From positions 1 through 26,154 of the forward strand of contig CAZKRU010000062.1 of assembly GCA_964555235.1 (NCBI GenBank): a DNA stretch of 26,154 nucleotides, read 5' to 3'. The first letter of the stretch is position 1; each line of letters opens with the position of its first letter. This DNA is from CAZKRU01 sp964555235. GTDB lineage: Bacteria > Verrucomicrobiota > Verrucomicrobiia > Methylacidiphilales > CAMAQI01. Of this stretch, positions 1-6,644 are shown one piece after another. Position numbers and translations under genes: made by a program. Below the pieces are notes generated by a model. It saw nothing but the letters and a program-made list of their open reading frames with translations. It searched no databases and was not told the DNA's origin.

Positions 1-111
1 CTTCAGACAAATCCTTTACGAGAGAATGCTCTTTTTCTGTTTTGGACACCAATGATTTCTACTCATAAATCCGATTGAATTTTCAGGGAGTCCCTTCATG
101 ATCCTCGAATC

Positions 112-393
112 ATGTCGCGCGATATTAATTGGGAAACTGAGGACGAAGACGGAAATCACTACGAGGTCCGAGCCGTATTCTTTGCGGGAAAATTCCAGCT
201 CCAATTCCTCGATGAAGGTTCGGAGACTTGGGACTACAAACGACGCCCCTCCATGCACGATTTGGAAATCCTTCTCGAAAGTGTCAAGCGGCGCTACCAA
301 CGTCGCACGGCGACTCATAAACAAGTCCTCCTCGCGGAACTTCTCATTAAAGATCATCGCCACAAATATCCGAAGCCCCCTCAAAAAACTTGA
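112..393 (+). CDS. Small conserved-looking hypothetical protein (93 aa)
   Basis: The product is a 93-residue soluble, charged protein. Its N-terminal half looks like a small beta domain (DGNHYEVRAVFFAGKFQLQF followed by ETWDYKRRP), and its C-terminal half is a basic helix containing LEILLESVKRRYQRR. There is no signal peptide or membrane segment. The ATG at 112 is preceded by AGGGAG at about 85-90, which is rather distant. A second ATG at 98 is in another frame and was not chosen. I recall similar short proteins with a W-x-Y and a KYQRR-like segment in Verrucomicrobia, but no function is known to me. The stop lies directly before a periodic repeat. An antisense ORF (16-384) covers the same stretch but has poorer amino-acid composition. 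Confidence 0.6.
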   Translation: MSRDINWETEDEDGNHYEVRAVFFAGKFQLQFLDEGSETWDYKRRPSMHDLEILLESVKRRYQRRTATHKQVLLAELLIKDHRHKYPKPPQKT

Positions 394-402
394 GCTTCAT
401 CT

Positions 403-434
403 CACACGGAGAGCGCGGAGGCCACGGAGTTCTC
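403..434. repeat. Periodic CACGGAG repeat
   Basis: Three imperfect copies of a CGGAG-centred word (CACGGAG, GCGCGGAG, CACGGAG) follow each other at 9-10 base spacing just after the stop of the upstream gene. The stretch does not encode an evident protein. It belongs to the same style of short periodic intergenic repeat as those near 3707, 17116, 21199 and 26062, but with its own word. Confidence 0.6.
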
Positions 435-476
435 GTAAAGAACAAGAAAGCCGTTTTGGTTTTAATTTTGAACAAT

Positions 477-560
477 CCTTCGCGCCTTGGCGACCTTGGC
501 GAGAGACAAATATCCCGTTCCCACTACTGATTGCCCCATGGAACAGGGGTTTGGGCTCTC
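477..560 (+). repeat. Composite repeat, copy 1 (hairpin-free)
   Basis: CCTTCGCGCC at 477-486 runs directly into TTGGCGACCTTGGCGAGAGA at 487-506, followed by TTGCCCC, a variable loop and GGGG at about 531-549. The same order of blocks occurs at 21261-21368, except that there a 36-bp hairpin separates the first two blocks. A third relative is on the minus strand at 25901-25966. This copy extends to the end of the KSF-repeat gene at 561. Confidence 0.75.
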
Positions 561-1106
561 CTACTTTTTCGAATCCGCCGAAGCCGGTCGCGAATCCTTA
601 TTCACCAACGCCTTGACCTCTTCGATCGTCAACGGACGCTCCGGTAAATCTTTGATTCCCCCGAGCGTCTCTCGAATGGTTTTGAGATCCGATTGAATTC
701 TCGAATTCTCTTTTCCAAGATACGGCTTCACTTCATACCCACGATCCATCCCATCCACTTTACGATCGGACATTGAAAAGCTTTTATCTCCGTAGTCCGA
801 GCTCAGTTTCGAGAAGGGTTGCTTATCCCCAAGCGAGAAAGTCCCCACCGGATACGGGTTCAAACCAGCGGTCTGATTTGGAAGCAAAAATGATTTTTCG
901 CCAAAATGGGAGGATTTTGTCAAATGGGAGCCTCCCGTTGAAAAAGACTTATTGAACCCGGGGGCACTCCCTCCCTCGCCAAATGAAAAAGACTTTGTTT
1001 CAAAACCCTTACCGGTAATTCCCGAGGCCTTTTGATTTTGTTCCCGTGGCGATTCATCTGCCACAGCAAAGGCGACAAGGAGAAGGATTAGAACCGCGGG
1101 CTTCAT
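561..1106 (-). CDS. Secreted KSF-repeat protein, unknown function
   Basis: The product is 181 residues from the ATG at 1106. Residues 1-16 form a clear signal peptide (MKPAVLILLLVAFAVA, probable cleavage before DES), so the protein is exported. The middle third is low complexity and rich in Gly, Ser, Phe and Lys. A K-S-F core recurs at residues 38-40, 53-55, 71-73 and 108-110, each followed by S or L and often by G. The C-terminal part (about 136-172) is predicted helical and ends in a compact segment, ERPLTIEEVKALVNKD. The start overlaps the stop of the receiver-domain gene in an ATGA, which suggests translational coupling. A longer reading to 1160 has no signal peptide at its start and would overlap the upstream gene more, so it was rejected. 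I do not recognise a characterised family. Confidence 0.75.
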   Translation of the reverse strand: MKPAVLILLLVAFAVADESPREQNQKASGITGKGFETKSFSFGEGGSAPGFNKSFSTGGSHLTKSSHFGEKSFLLPNQTAGLNPYPVGTFSLGDKQPFSKLSSDYGDKSFSMSDRKVDGMDRGYEVKPYLGKENSRIQSDLKTIRETLGGIKDLPERPLTIEEVKALVNKDSRPASADSKK

Positions 1107-1498
1107 TTTTTTACTTTGGGGAGTCGCTCTTTCAGATACGCCACCACGGACTCGGACCAAGGATTAATCCCATCCAGTCGCTTCGGAATCGCAGGAAGCG
1201 CGCCGCGCTCTTTTGCCGTCGCCAGAATTTTCTCATCAATCGAAATTGGAATGACTCGGTTCCAAAGCCCCTCGGGGATACAGGCAATGAATTCAGCTTC
1301 CGTCCCGTTGACGTTGGCCGTTCCATCCCAGATGATAAAGGAAGGAGGAAATTTTTGGCAGATGGTTTTTGCTTTTGCCGCTGAACCACAGATTTCAACC
1401 CGCAGGGTCGGAAAGGCTTCTACGATATGAGTTCGAACGACTCGCGAGATGCGACTGTCGTCTTCCACGATCACGACGGAATATTTGCTATGAGCCAC
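1103..1498 (-). CDS. Stand-alone response regulator receiver domain (CheY-like)
   Basis: The 131-residue product is essentially one REC domain with no output domain. The acidic pair is in VVIVEDD (Asp13, Asp14), the probable phosphoacceptor is Asp58 in FIIWDG, the switch Ser is about residue 86 in IPISID, and the conserved Lys is 106 in IPKR. All key positions are present, so it should be phosphorylatable by a histidine kinase, but none is encoded nearby. The start codon is GTG at 1498 with GGGAA a few bases upstream. It overlaps the following secreted protein gene by an ATGA and is divergent from the tRNA-dihydrouridine synthase gene across only 45 bp. The KSF-repeat protein is therefore likely made together with it, although a functional link is inference. 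Confidence 0.82.
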   Translation of the reverse strand: MAHSKYSVVIVEDDSRISRVVRTHIVEAFPTLRVEICGSAAKAKTICQKFPPSFIIWDGTANVNGTEAEFIACIPEGLWNRVIPISIDEKILATAKERGALPAIPKRLDGINPWSESVVAYLKERLPKVKK

Positions 1499-1543
1499 GA
1501 TTTCCCTACCGTAGCATATCGCCTTGGAGAGGCAAACCAGAAA

Positions 1544-2563
1544 ATGACAATTCTAAAAATTATTCCCGAGCGCCGGCCGCTCTTGATTTTGGCCCCGATG
1601 CAGGATGTGACGGACCTCCCCTTTTGGCGAGTCATCCACCATTACGGAAGCCCGGATCTCCTCTATACCGAATACTTCCGAGTCCATCGGGATTCCCGTC
1701 CCGAACGCCACATTCTGAAATCCCTCCGCGAAAATCCGACCGGGAGTCCGGTTCAAGCCCAAATGATTGGCGAAGATATTCCCTCCCTGATTCGCACCGC
1801 CGAATGGCTCCAAAAGGAGCGCGTGCTTGGAATCGATCTCAACTTGGGCTGTCCCGCTCCCATTGTCTGCAGCAAAAAAGCCGGAGGCGGCCTGCTTCGA
1901 GACAGGGAACATATTGATGCCATCCTCAAAGCGCTGCGCCCCGCCATTCATCGTCAATTCACCGTCAAAACAAGGATCGGATTTGAGAGTCCGGAAGAAT
2001 TTGGCCCCTTGCTTGAACTTTTTTCGCGCCACGCCATCGATGCCTTAACCGTTCATGGGCGAACCGTTCGTGAAATGTATCAACCCCGGGTCCATCACAA
2101 TCGAATCTCCGACGCATCGAACGCTCTCCCCTTCCCGGTTTTTGCCAATGGGAATGTCCTCTCACCGCTTTCGGCTCAAAAAATGATCGATCGCACCGGA
2201 GTCAAGGGCCTCATGATTGGACGGGGAGCGATTCGAAACCCCTGGATCTTTCAACAAATTCGAGACCATTACGAAGGGCGTTCCTATTTTCAACCGACTC
2301 TACTCGATTTACGAGAATACATCGACCGTCTTTATCGCGAAACCCGGATCCCTGAAATGACTTCCGCGACCCACGTCTCCAAAATGAAAAAATACCTCAA
2401 CTTCATTGCTCCCGGAATTGGAGCCGATGACGCCTTTCTTCACGCCATCCGGAGAGTCCTCACCGAAGAGGATTTTTTCAAAACCTGCGACGCATTTCTG
2501 AATACCTCAGAGCACTTCGACCCCGAAAAATTGATTCCGAATCCAGACGAGAGCAAATCCTAG
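1544..2563 (+). CDS. dus: tRNA-dihydrouridine synthase (Dus family)
   Basis: This flavoenzyme reduces uridines in tRNA D-loops to dihydrouridine using NADPH and FMN. The 339-residue product carries the family motifs in order: LAPMQDVTD near residue 16, DLNLGCP with catalytic Cys at about 103, KAGGGLL, KTRIGF at about 141, VHGRT at about 169, FANGNV, and MIGRGAIRNPWIF near 223. Together these form the TIM-barrel FMN and phosphate binding core, followed by a helical tRNA-binding domain. The ATG at 1544 was chosen because GGAGAGG lies about 11 bases upstream and because it begins just before the first core strand; the frame is open back to 1427 but that extension overlaps the divergent receiver gene. 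The subfamily (DusA, B or C) cannot be decided by eye, though the GCP region resembles DusB. Confidence 0.93.
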   Translation: MTILKIIPERRPLLILAPMQDVTDLPFWRVIHHYGSPDLLYTEYFRVHRDSRPERHILKSLRENPTGSPVQAQMIGEDIPSLIRTAEWLQKERVLGIDLNLGCPAPIVCSKKAGGGLLRDREHIDAILKALRPAIHRQFTVKTRIGFESPEEFGPLLELFSRHAIDALTVHGRTVREMYQPRVHHNRISDASNALPFPVFANGNVLSPLSAQKMIDRTGVKGLMIGRGAIRNPWIFQQIRDHYEGRSYFQPTLLDLREYIDRLYRETRIPEMTSATHVSKMKKYLNFIAPGIGADDAFLHAIRRVLTEEDFFKTCDAFLNTSEHFDPEKLIPNPDESKS

Positions 2564-2576
2564 ACCGCCCGATGCC

Positions 2577-2604
2577 TGGTAGGGCGACCTCTCCGAGGGC
2601 GCCG
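2577..2604. repeat. REP-like hairpin, TGGTAGGGC family
   Basis: TGGTAGGGC is followed by a strong hairpin: GGCG, CCTC, loop TCC, GAGG, CGCC, with one A/G mismatch (2583-2603). A related element starting with the same TGGTAGGGC lies on the minus strand at 3647-3673. It sits just downstream of the dus stop and may stabilise or end its transcript. Confidence 0.5.
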
Positions 2605-2637
2605 ACACTGGGACGTTTTAAGTAATCTTATCACCTC

Positions 2638-2665
2638 AAAAAAAGGCCGGTATAACCCGGTTTTT
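2638..2665. terminator. Weak bidirectional terminator candidate
   Basis: Seven A residues, GG, then CCGG, a six-base loop and CCGG are followed by five T residues. The structure is roughly symmetric and could end transcription of dus from the left and of the DMP19 gene from the right. The stem is short (4 bp plus interrupted A/T pairs), so the call is tentative. Confidence 0.4.
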
Positions 2666-2806
2666 CCTCAGTTCGCGAGTTCCTGATTCACTCCGACCTC
2701 CGTCGGCCATTGCCCCCCGTGAAAGTAAAATGCTCAGGAGCCACTGCGCTTTTGTGACTGAACCCATAAAGTGTCTGTAAGACAAAAAAGAATGGCTATA
2801 TTGTCA

Positions 2807-2842
2807 GTTGTGAGCCGCGCGATAGCGCGTTGGCTCCACAAC
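2807..2842. terminator. Inverted repeat downstream of the DMP19 gene
   Basis: GTTGTGAGCC at 2807-2816 pairs with GGCTCCACAAC at 2832-2842 with one extra-helical base, and an inner CGCG/CGCG stem closes a four-base loop with a small internal bulge. It starts three bases after the stop codon of the minus-strand DMP19 gene and has no U tract. It may be an mRNA-end stabiliser, a weak terminator or part of a cassette boundary. Confidence 0.5.
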
Positions 2843-2845
2843 CTT

Positions 2846-3424
2846 CTACCCTTTGTAGAGTTCGAGGTTACTTCGGATATACTTCTCAATCAAATCAGGT
2901 AGGTTCGGATCGGCTTTGAAATAGAGTCTGTCAAGGTCATCATATGGAGAACGCCAATTCTCGGAATCGGATGGAGCATCTGAATCCAAACCAGCATGCT
3001 CCGCAAAGAGATCAGGTTTGTATCGATAGAGCGCCCGCTGAAAAATGTGCACGTGGTAATCGGAGGCATACAGCTTCAGGCCGTCCCCAACCAAGTCCAA
3101 ATATGCCCCTTCAGAATTGGTGAAATACTGTTCATGCCCTCCGTTGTTCACCATCGCATCGTAATACATAAGGGTCTCAAGCGTGCCCCAATGCCTCGGC
3201 AACTTGCGAAGCTTCTGGGCGAAAGAGAAGTCGCTATCGTCGTCCGCTTTGTATAAGGTTGCGACCAAATCTCCAGCCTCGTAAGCCAGCCCATCGGACT
3301 TGAGCATACCCTTTGAGAGCGTAAGACGCTTTGGAAGGTTGCTGTGATACACTCCGTTGAGCAGGTCCATCGGATCATGCTTGCCGGTGAAGAAGTATTT
3401 CAGGCGCGCGATGAGCTGCTTCAT
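2846..3424 (-). CDS. DMP19 domain (DUF4375) protein
   Basis: The 192-residue soluble product matches the DMP19/DUF4375 family. The hallmark NNGGHEQYFTNSEG lies at residues 93-106, preceded by a helix ending in YYDAMV and followed by a C-terminal block DLDRLYFKADPNLPDLIEKYIR typical of the family end. DMP19 proteins are small cytoplasmic proteins; one from Neisseria is a DNA mimic that titrates a repressor, but most relatives are uncharacterised. They are often found in accessory regions, including integron cassettes as far as I recall. The gene has its own structured leader, which is homologous to the one before the membrane ORF at 20714, and it is flanked by a hairpin on its 3' side. It is therefore probably an acquired accessory gene and not part of the operon upstream. 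Confidence 0.8.
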   Translation of the reverse strand: MKQLIARLKYFFTGKHDPMDLLNGVYHSNLPKRLTLSKGMLKSDGLAYEAGDLVATLYKADDDSDFSFAQKLRKLPRHWGTLETLMYYDAMVNNGGHEQYFTNSEGAYLDLVGDGLKLYASDYHVHIFQRALYRYKPDLFAEHAGLDSDAPSDSENWRSPYDDLDRLYFKADPNLPDLIEKYIRSNLELYKG

Positions 3425-3431
3425 TGTTTGG

Positions 3432-3543
3432 TAGAACAGTTATTCAACCGACCGGTCAGCTGTTCCTCGGGTTTTTGACAATTCATTCCGATACCATTTC
3501 GGGACCGATCGGGTCCGAAATTCTTCGGACCAGGTTGTTCTAA
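3432..3543 (-). other. attC-like element upstream of the DMP19 gene
   Basis: Read on the minus strand, the element opens with TTAGAAC (3543-3537) and closes with GTTCTAC (3437-3431). TAGAAC and GTTCTA are perfect complements about 100 bp apart, as the outer arms of an integron attC would be. Inside are an exact small hairpin (GTCCGAA, GAAT, TTCGGAC) and an inner arm TCGGTTGA near the 3' end. The start codon follows the GTT by 13 bases. The outer arms deviate from the classical RYYYAAC/GTTRRRY consensus, and no integrase gene is in the window, so this is a candidate only. Confidence 0.4.
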
Positions 3544-3618
3544 TTAAATTCGAAACTTTTTCTCTCATGCGAGGTTTAAATTGTCATGGAAAACCGACCG
3601 CATCAAGATTTATCCAAG
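3432..3618 (-). repeat. Shared leader repeat, copy A
   Basis: Between the stop of the epimerase-like gene and the DMP19 start, the minus strand reads GATAAATCTTGATG, then ATGACAATTTAAACC, AATTAGA, CCGAAGAATTTCGG and finally TTGAATAACTGTT. The same blocks in the same order occur on the plus strand at 20545-20697 before an unrelated gene. Similarity ends immediately after the last GTT. The part nearest the gene contains the attC-like element. Confidence 0.75.
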
Positions 3619-3646
3619 GATCGCGCCTCGGGAAAGCTCTTTTTCC

Positions 3647-3673
3647 GGCTCGCCCGGAGGTCGAGCCCTACCA
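3647..3673 (-). repeat. REP-like hairpin, TGGTAGGGC family
   Basis: On the minus strand TGGTAGGGCTCGACC leads into a hairpin whose stem GGCTCG/CGAGCC is perfect over 6 bp around a nine-base loop. It shares its left flank with the element at 2577 but reaches its hairpin with different bases. Confidence 0.45.
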
Positions 3674-3706
3674 TTCGGATTTGATGATAACAAAAAAACT
3701 TCGGAA

Positions 3707-3736
3707 CTCTGCGAGCACGGCGATCTCTGCGCGAAA
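3707..3736 (+). repeat. Periodic CTCTGCG repeat
   Basis: CTCTGCGAGCACGGCGAT followed by CTCTGCGCGAAAAA forms a unit in which a CTCTGCG word recurs at about 18 bases with a CGGCGA word between. The same unit occurs twice, in opposite orientation, at 17116-17192. It lies in the gap between the epimerase-like gene and the shared leader. Confidence 0.65.
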
Positions 3737-3755
3737 AATTCCGAGGTCCCTTATT

Positions 3756-5609
3756 TCAAATCTGATCCAAGAATTCCTTTAGTGACGTCACTGACTTCAA
3801 TGCCCTCTCCGCCGCGGCTACCTTACCGGCCGGAGCGATCCCCGTTGTACGAGCCAGAAAGAGCAAATAGGTCGCCACATTTTTTGAGTAGAGAAGCTGC
3901 CCTTCCTCACTGATGGAATAAAAGCGACGGCGCTGCTGATAACCCGCCGGGGTGTGATCCCCCAACTTCTCCTTAAGTGCTTTTCCTTCAGCCGCGAGGA
4001 CGAAGAGGAAGTTATACTCAAACCAGAACATATGCTCTGGATTTGCGGAGAGTGCTGAGAGTGCGGCGCGACAACTCTCCGGTGTTGCAAAAACATCGAC
4101 CGGCTTTCCTTCCAATTCCAACGACTTGACGATAAAACTTCTCGCCATCTGTTGCTCCACCGAGTCGGAACTGAATGCTCCTTGCAGCGCGATTTGGCGC
4201 GTAAAGTCATACCACTCGCTCCAGAGTTTCTGGTCTCCCGGATTTTTTGAAACCGCCAGGGCACGCCCCATCTCGTAGGTGTAACGCCCACTGGTTTTAA
4301 TCTCCAACCGTCCTCCGGTCACCTCTCCCATCACCTGGTAGTTTTCCGCCGATTTCCCGGAACCGGAATGAAATCCAATGCTCACATCAAATGCTTTGCA
4401 GACCTTCCAGGTCGCTTCGATCATGGTTCGAAGTTGTGCATTATCGGGATACGGCATGTTTTTTTGAAACCCAAAGGCCGGAGCCAAAAAGTGAATCTTC
4501 ATCCCCAACTCACGGCAGAGCAACAACATCACTGCCGAGGTCGCCGGAGCGGTCAGTCCCGGGAGTTCATCGATCGACAACTCGCGCAGATACTCGCGTC
4601 CCACCTTCGTGGTGAAATGTGACTCACGGATTTGCCGGTACAAATCATCCCGACGTTTCATTTTTTGAAGCGACGGCCAGACAAAGGCGAGAAGACGATT
4701 CCGCTCATCCTCGGTCATGGAAAGCCCCAGAGAACGAAGTGACTCATCCATGGTTTTCAGCAATGCGGGCGGCACTTCCTTCGTCACATAGTCACGTCGG
4801 GCGGTTTCGGTTTCCGGAACCCGGGTCTGGGAGAGTTCGGGAGAGAGATCAAAGGTGATGTAACTGGCAAACAACGATCCCTCGACCAATTTCGCCTCGC
4901 GCCCATCAAATTTCCCGCCAATCGGTTGGTGATCTGCATTAAAACTCCACGGAACTTTCCGGAGATGAAATCCCGTCTTCAGTTTACTGACAATCGATCC
5001 GTGACTCATTCCTTGAACGCTCTGTCCTTGATGTCCCTCGGGAACTTCGCAACCGATAAAGGGGAACGGCACTCGATCCAAACGCCCCTCCAGCATTTCA
5101 TTCACATCAAAAACTAATTCGCGCGGAATACTGTTCTGATTCGCCGTCAGCCCAATCCCGAGTTGCGACATCGTCCATTCCACCGCAGGCCAATGGAGCG
5201 TCGTAAATCGCGCCCCCACGCCCAAGGTCGTTCGCCCCAAAGAGTGGTGAGCTGTCGGAAAAATGGTCGATTCCGGATCATGAGTTTGAACGAGATTTTT
5301 GAGCCGGATCAGATTGGTAAAAGTTGCCGGATAGGCTCGCACTCCCGGACGAAGCACCACTCCCTCTTCCAAACCCTCCGACCCATTTCCCTCGACGATC
5401 CAGGCATGATCCCCGTCCGAATTCGCCACGAGAGAAACGGTTCCTGCAGCAATCGAAAAAGAACTGCGGGGAAATTTCTGGAGGTTCGTTCCGGATAAAA
5501 GTTCCTTTTTGAGTCCTTCCGCATCGAGACAAAAATCCGAACTGACACAGGGGTTATCTGAAATTCGGAGCTGATGCTTGGTTAAAAACTGATTAATGGT
5601 GAGACTCAT
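3756..5609 (-). CDS. Tagaturonate epimerase family (UxaE-like) protein
   Basis: The 617-residue cytoplasmic protein has no signal peptide or membrane segment. The C-terminal two thirds resemble the tagaturonate/fructuronate epimerase (UxaE) family. In particular IGFHSGSGKS at about residue 411 is followed by GEVTGGRLEIKTSGRYTYE, similar to the H-S-G-S-[DG]-K and G-x-x-TGG-x-x-x-KT blocks of that family, which acts in hexuronate catabolism. The N-terminal region (about 1-200) is longer than in typical members of roughly 480 residues. The gene starts 12 bp after the deformylase stop and is probably the last gene of the exbB-exbD-def operon. Neighbours give no support for uronate metabolism, so substrate is uncertain; another sugar-acid isomerase role is possible. 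Confidence 0.6.
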   Translation of the reverse strand: MSLTINQFLTKHQLRISDNPCVSSDFCLDAEGLKKELLSGTNLQKFPRSSFSIAAGTVSLVANSDGDHAWIVEGNGSEGLEEGVVLRPGVRAYPATFTNLIRLKNLVQTHDPESTIFPTAHHSLGRTTLGVGARFTTLHWPAVEWTMSQLGIGLTANQNSIPRELVFDVNEMLEGRLDRVPFPFIGCEVPEGHQGQSVQGMSHGSIVSKLKTGFHLRKVPWSFNADHQPIGGKFDGREAKLVEGSLFASYITFDLSPELSQTRVPETETARRDYVTKEVPPALLKTMDESLRSLGLSMTEDERNRLLAFVWPSLQKMKRRDDLYRQIRESHFTTKVGREYLRELSIDELPGLTAPATSAVMLLLCRELGMKIHFLAPAFGFQKNMPYPDNAQLRTMIEATWKVCKAFDVSIGFHSGSGKSAENYQVMGEVTGGRLEIKTSGRYTYEMGRALAVSKNPGDQKLWSEWYDFTRQIALQGAFSSDSVEQQMARSFIVKSLELEGKPVDVFATPESCRAALSALSANPEHMFWFEYNFLFVLAAEGKALKEKLGDHTPAGYQQRRRFYSISEEGQLLYSKNVATYLLFLARTTGIAPAGKVAAAERALKSVTSLKEFLDQI

Positions 5610-5621
5610 TTTTTTCTTTCG

Positions 5622-6224
5622 TTATTCTTCGTCCGCTTCCTTCTCCGCAGATCGCGATACATCCACCGGCTCCGGAATTTCCCCTCGGGCAATTGCTTCC
5701 ATCGCACCCTTCAACTCGCGACGCGCTTCGACATCGAGATGATCGATGAACAGCTTCCCTTGAAGATGATCGAATTCATGTTGAATGGCCCGTCCTAAAA
5801 GTCCGCCCGCATCAAATTCCAATTTCCCACCATTCAAGGTTTGGGTCACCACCTTCACTCGCATCGATCGCGCAACATCCGCACTCAATCCTGGAAAACT
5901 GAGGCACCCCTCCACTCCCAAAACCTTGCGCTTGGTCAGGGTCAGCACCGGATTAATCAAGACCAACGGCATGTAGGGAAGATGATCCACCGGTTGATCT
6001 TTGATCCACATGCGACTCGGACGTTTGGTAATCATGGAGACATCCACCACCGCGAGCTGGAGCGCTTTTCCGATCTGCTGCGCAGCCAACCCACAGCCGT
6101 CGGCCGCCTCCATCGTCTCAAGCATCGACTTGACGAGTGAGCGAATCTCTTCCGTAATTTTCGAAACCGGCGCCCCTTTTTTTCGCAAAACCGGATCGCC
6201 GTACTTCACAATCGGCAAAATCAC
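5622..6224 (-). CDS. def: Peptide deformylase
   Basis: The enzyme removes the N-formyl group from nascent proteins. The 200-residue product has all three family motifs: GCGLAAQQ at residues 43-50, EGCLS at 105-109 and QHEFDHLQG from 148. The metal ligands are Cys107, His149 and His153, with the catalytic Glu at 150. It has an insertion around residues 64-86 (MITKRPSRMWIKDQPVD) and an acidic C-terminal tail of about 30 residues beyond the core. The start ATG overlaps the stop of the exbD-like gene by 4 bp, so translation is probably coupled. This is not the usual def-fmt arrangement; no formyltransferase gene is seen in the window. Confidence 0.96.
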   Translation of the reverse strand: MILPIVKYGDPVLRKKGAPVSKITEEIRSLVKSMLETMEAADGCGLAAQQIGKALQLAVVDVSMITKRPSRMWIKDQPVDHLPYMPLVLINPVLTLTKRKVLGVEGCLSFPGLSADVARSMRVKVVTQTLNGGKLEFDAGGLLGRAIQHEFDHLQGKLFIDHLDVEARRELKGAMEAIARGEIPEPVDVSRSAEKEADEE

Positions 6225-6637
6225 GTTCCTCCCTTTGCTTCCAACGCAAACGCAGGAAGCTGCTTGATGCCGGCCGCCTTCACGGCGTCCATGACTCGAA
6301 TAATCAACCCAAAGGGAGCACGCTTGCTCGATTTTAATGCAAAACTGGAAGACGGTAACTCCTTTCGAAGCTTCGTCAGGGCATCCCCGAGTTGATCAAT
6401 CGCGATCGGAACATTGCTGAGAAAGATTTTTTCGTCATCGGTCACATAAATCACAATCGGACCATTGTCCGTTTGAGCTTTGGCCTGACTCGACTCCGGG
6501 AGATCGATTTTAATCACAGGCTCGTCAGACTTAAAAACGGTGGTTACGACGAAAAAAATCAGGAGAATACAAAGAATATCGACCAACGAAACAATACTGA
6601 TGGTCGGCTTGGTTCGCGATTTGGTGTAAAAACGCAT
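6221..6637 (-). CDS. exbD: ExbD/TolR family biopolymer transport protein
   Basis: ExbD/TolR partners with ExbB/TolQ in the inner membrane to convert proton flow into work on outer-membrane receptors or the cell envelope. The 138-residue product has the family shape: a short basic cytoplasmic N-terminus, one membrane segment at about 13-35, and a periplasmic domain. The proton-coupling Asp is residue 20 in SLVDILCILLIFF. The gene lies 7 bp after the exbB-like gene and overlaps def by 4 bp. No TonB or Tol component is in the window, so the system driven by this motor is unknown. Confidence 0.92.
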   Translation of the reverse strand: MRFYTKSRTKPTISIVSLVDILCILLIFFVVTTVFKSDEPVIKIDLPESSQAKAQTDNGPIVIYVTDDEKIFLSNVPIAIDQLGDALTKLRKELPSSSFALKSSKRAPFGLIIRVMDAVKAAGIKQLPAFALEAKGGT

Positions 6638-6644
6638 GGATCAA

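Noticed and set aside
98..616. Plus-strand ORF of 172 aa overlapping the 93-aa gene and the first composite repeat
   Set aside because: It reads through intergenic repeats and is Arg/Ser/Pro rich, unlike the cleaner overlapping 93-residue frame.
2807..2842. Classical integron attC at the 3' end of the DMP19 gene
   Set aside because: The outer arms read GTTGTG...CACAAC, the wrong polarity for RYYYAAC...GTTRRRY, so I treat it only as an inverted repeat.
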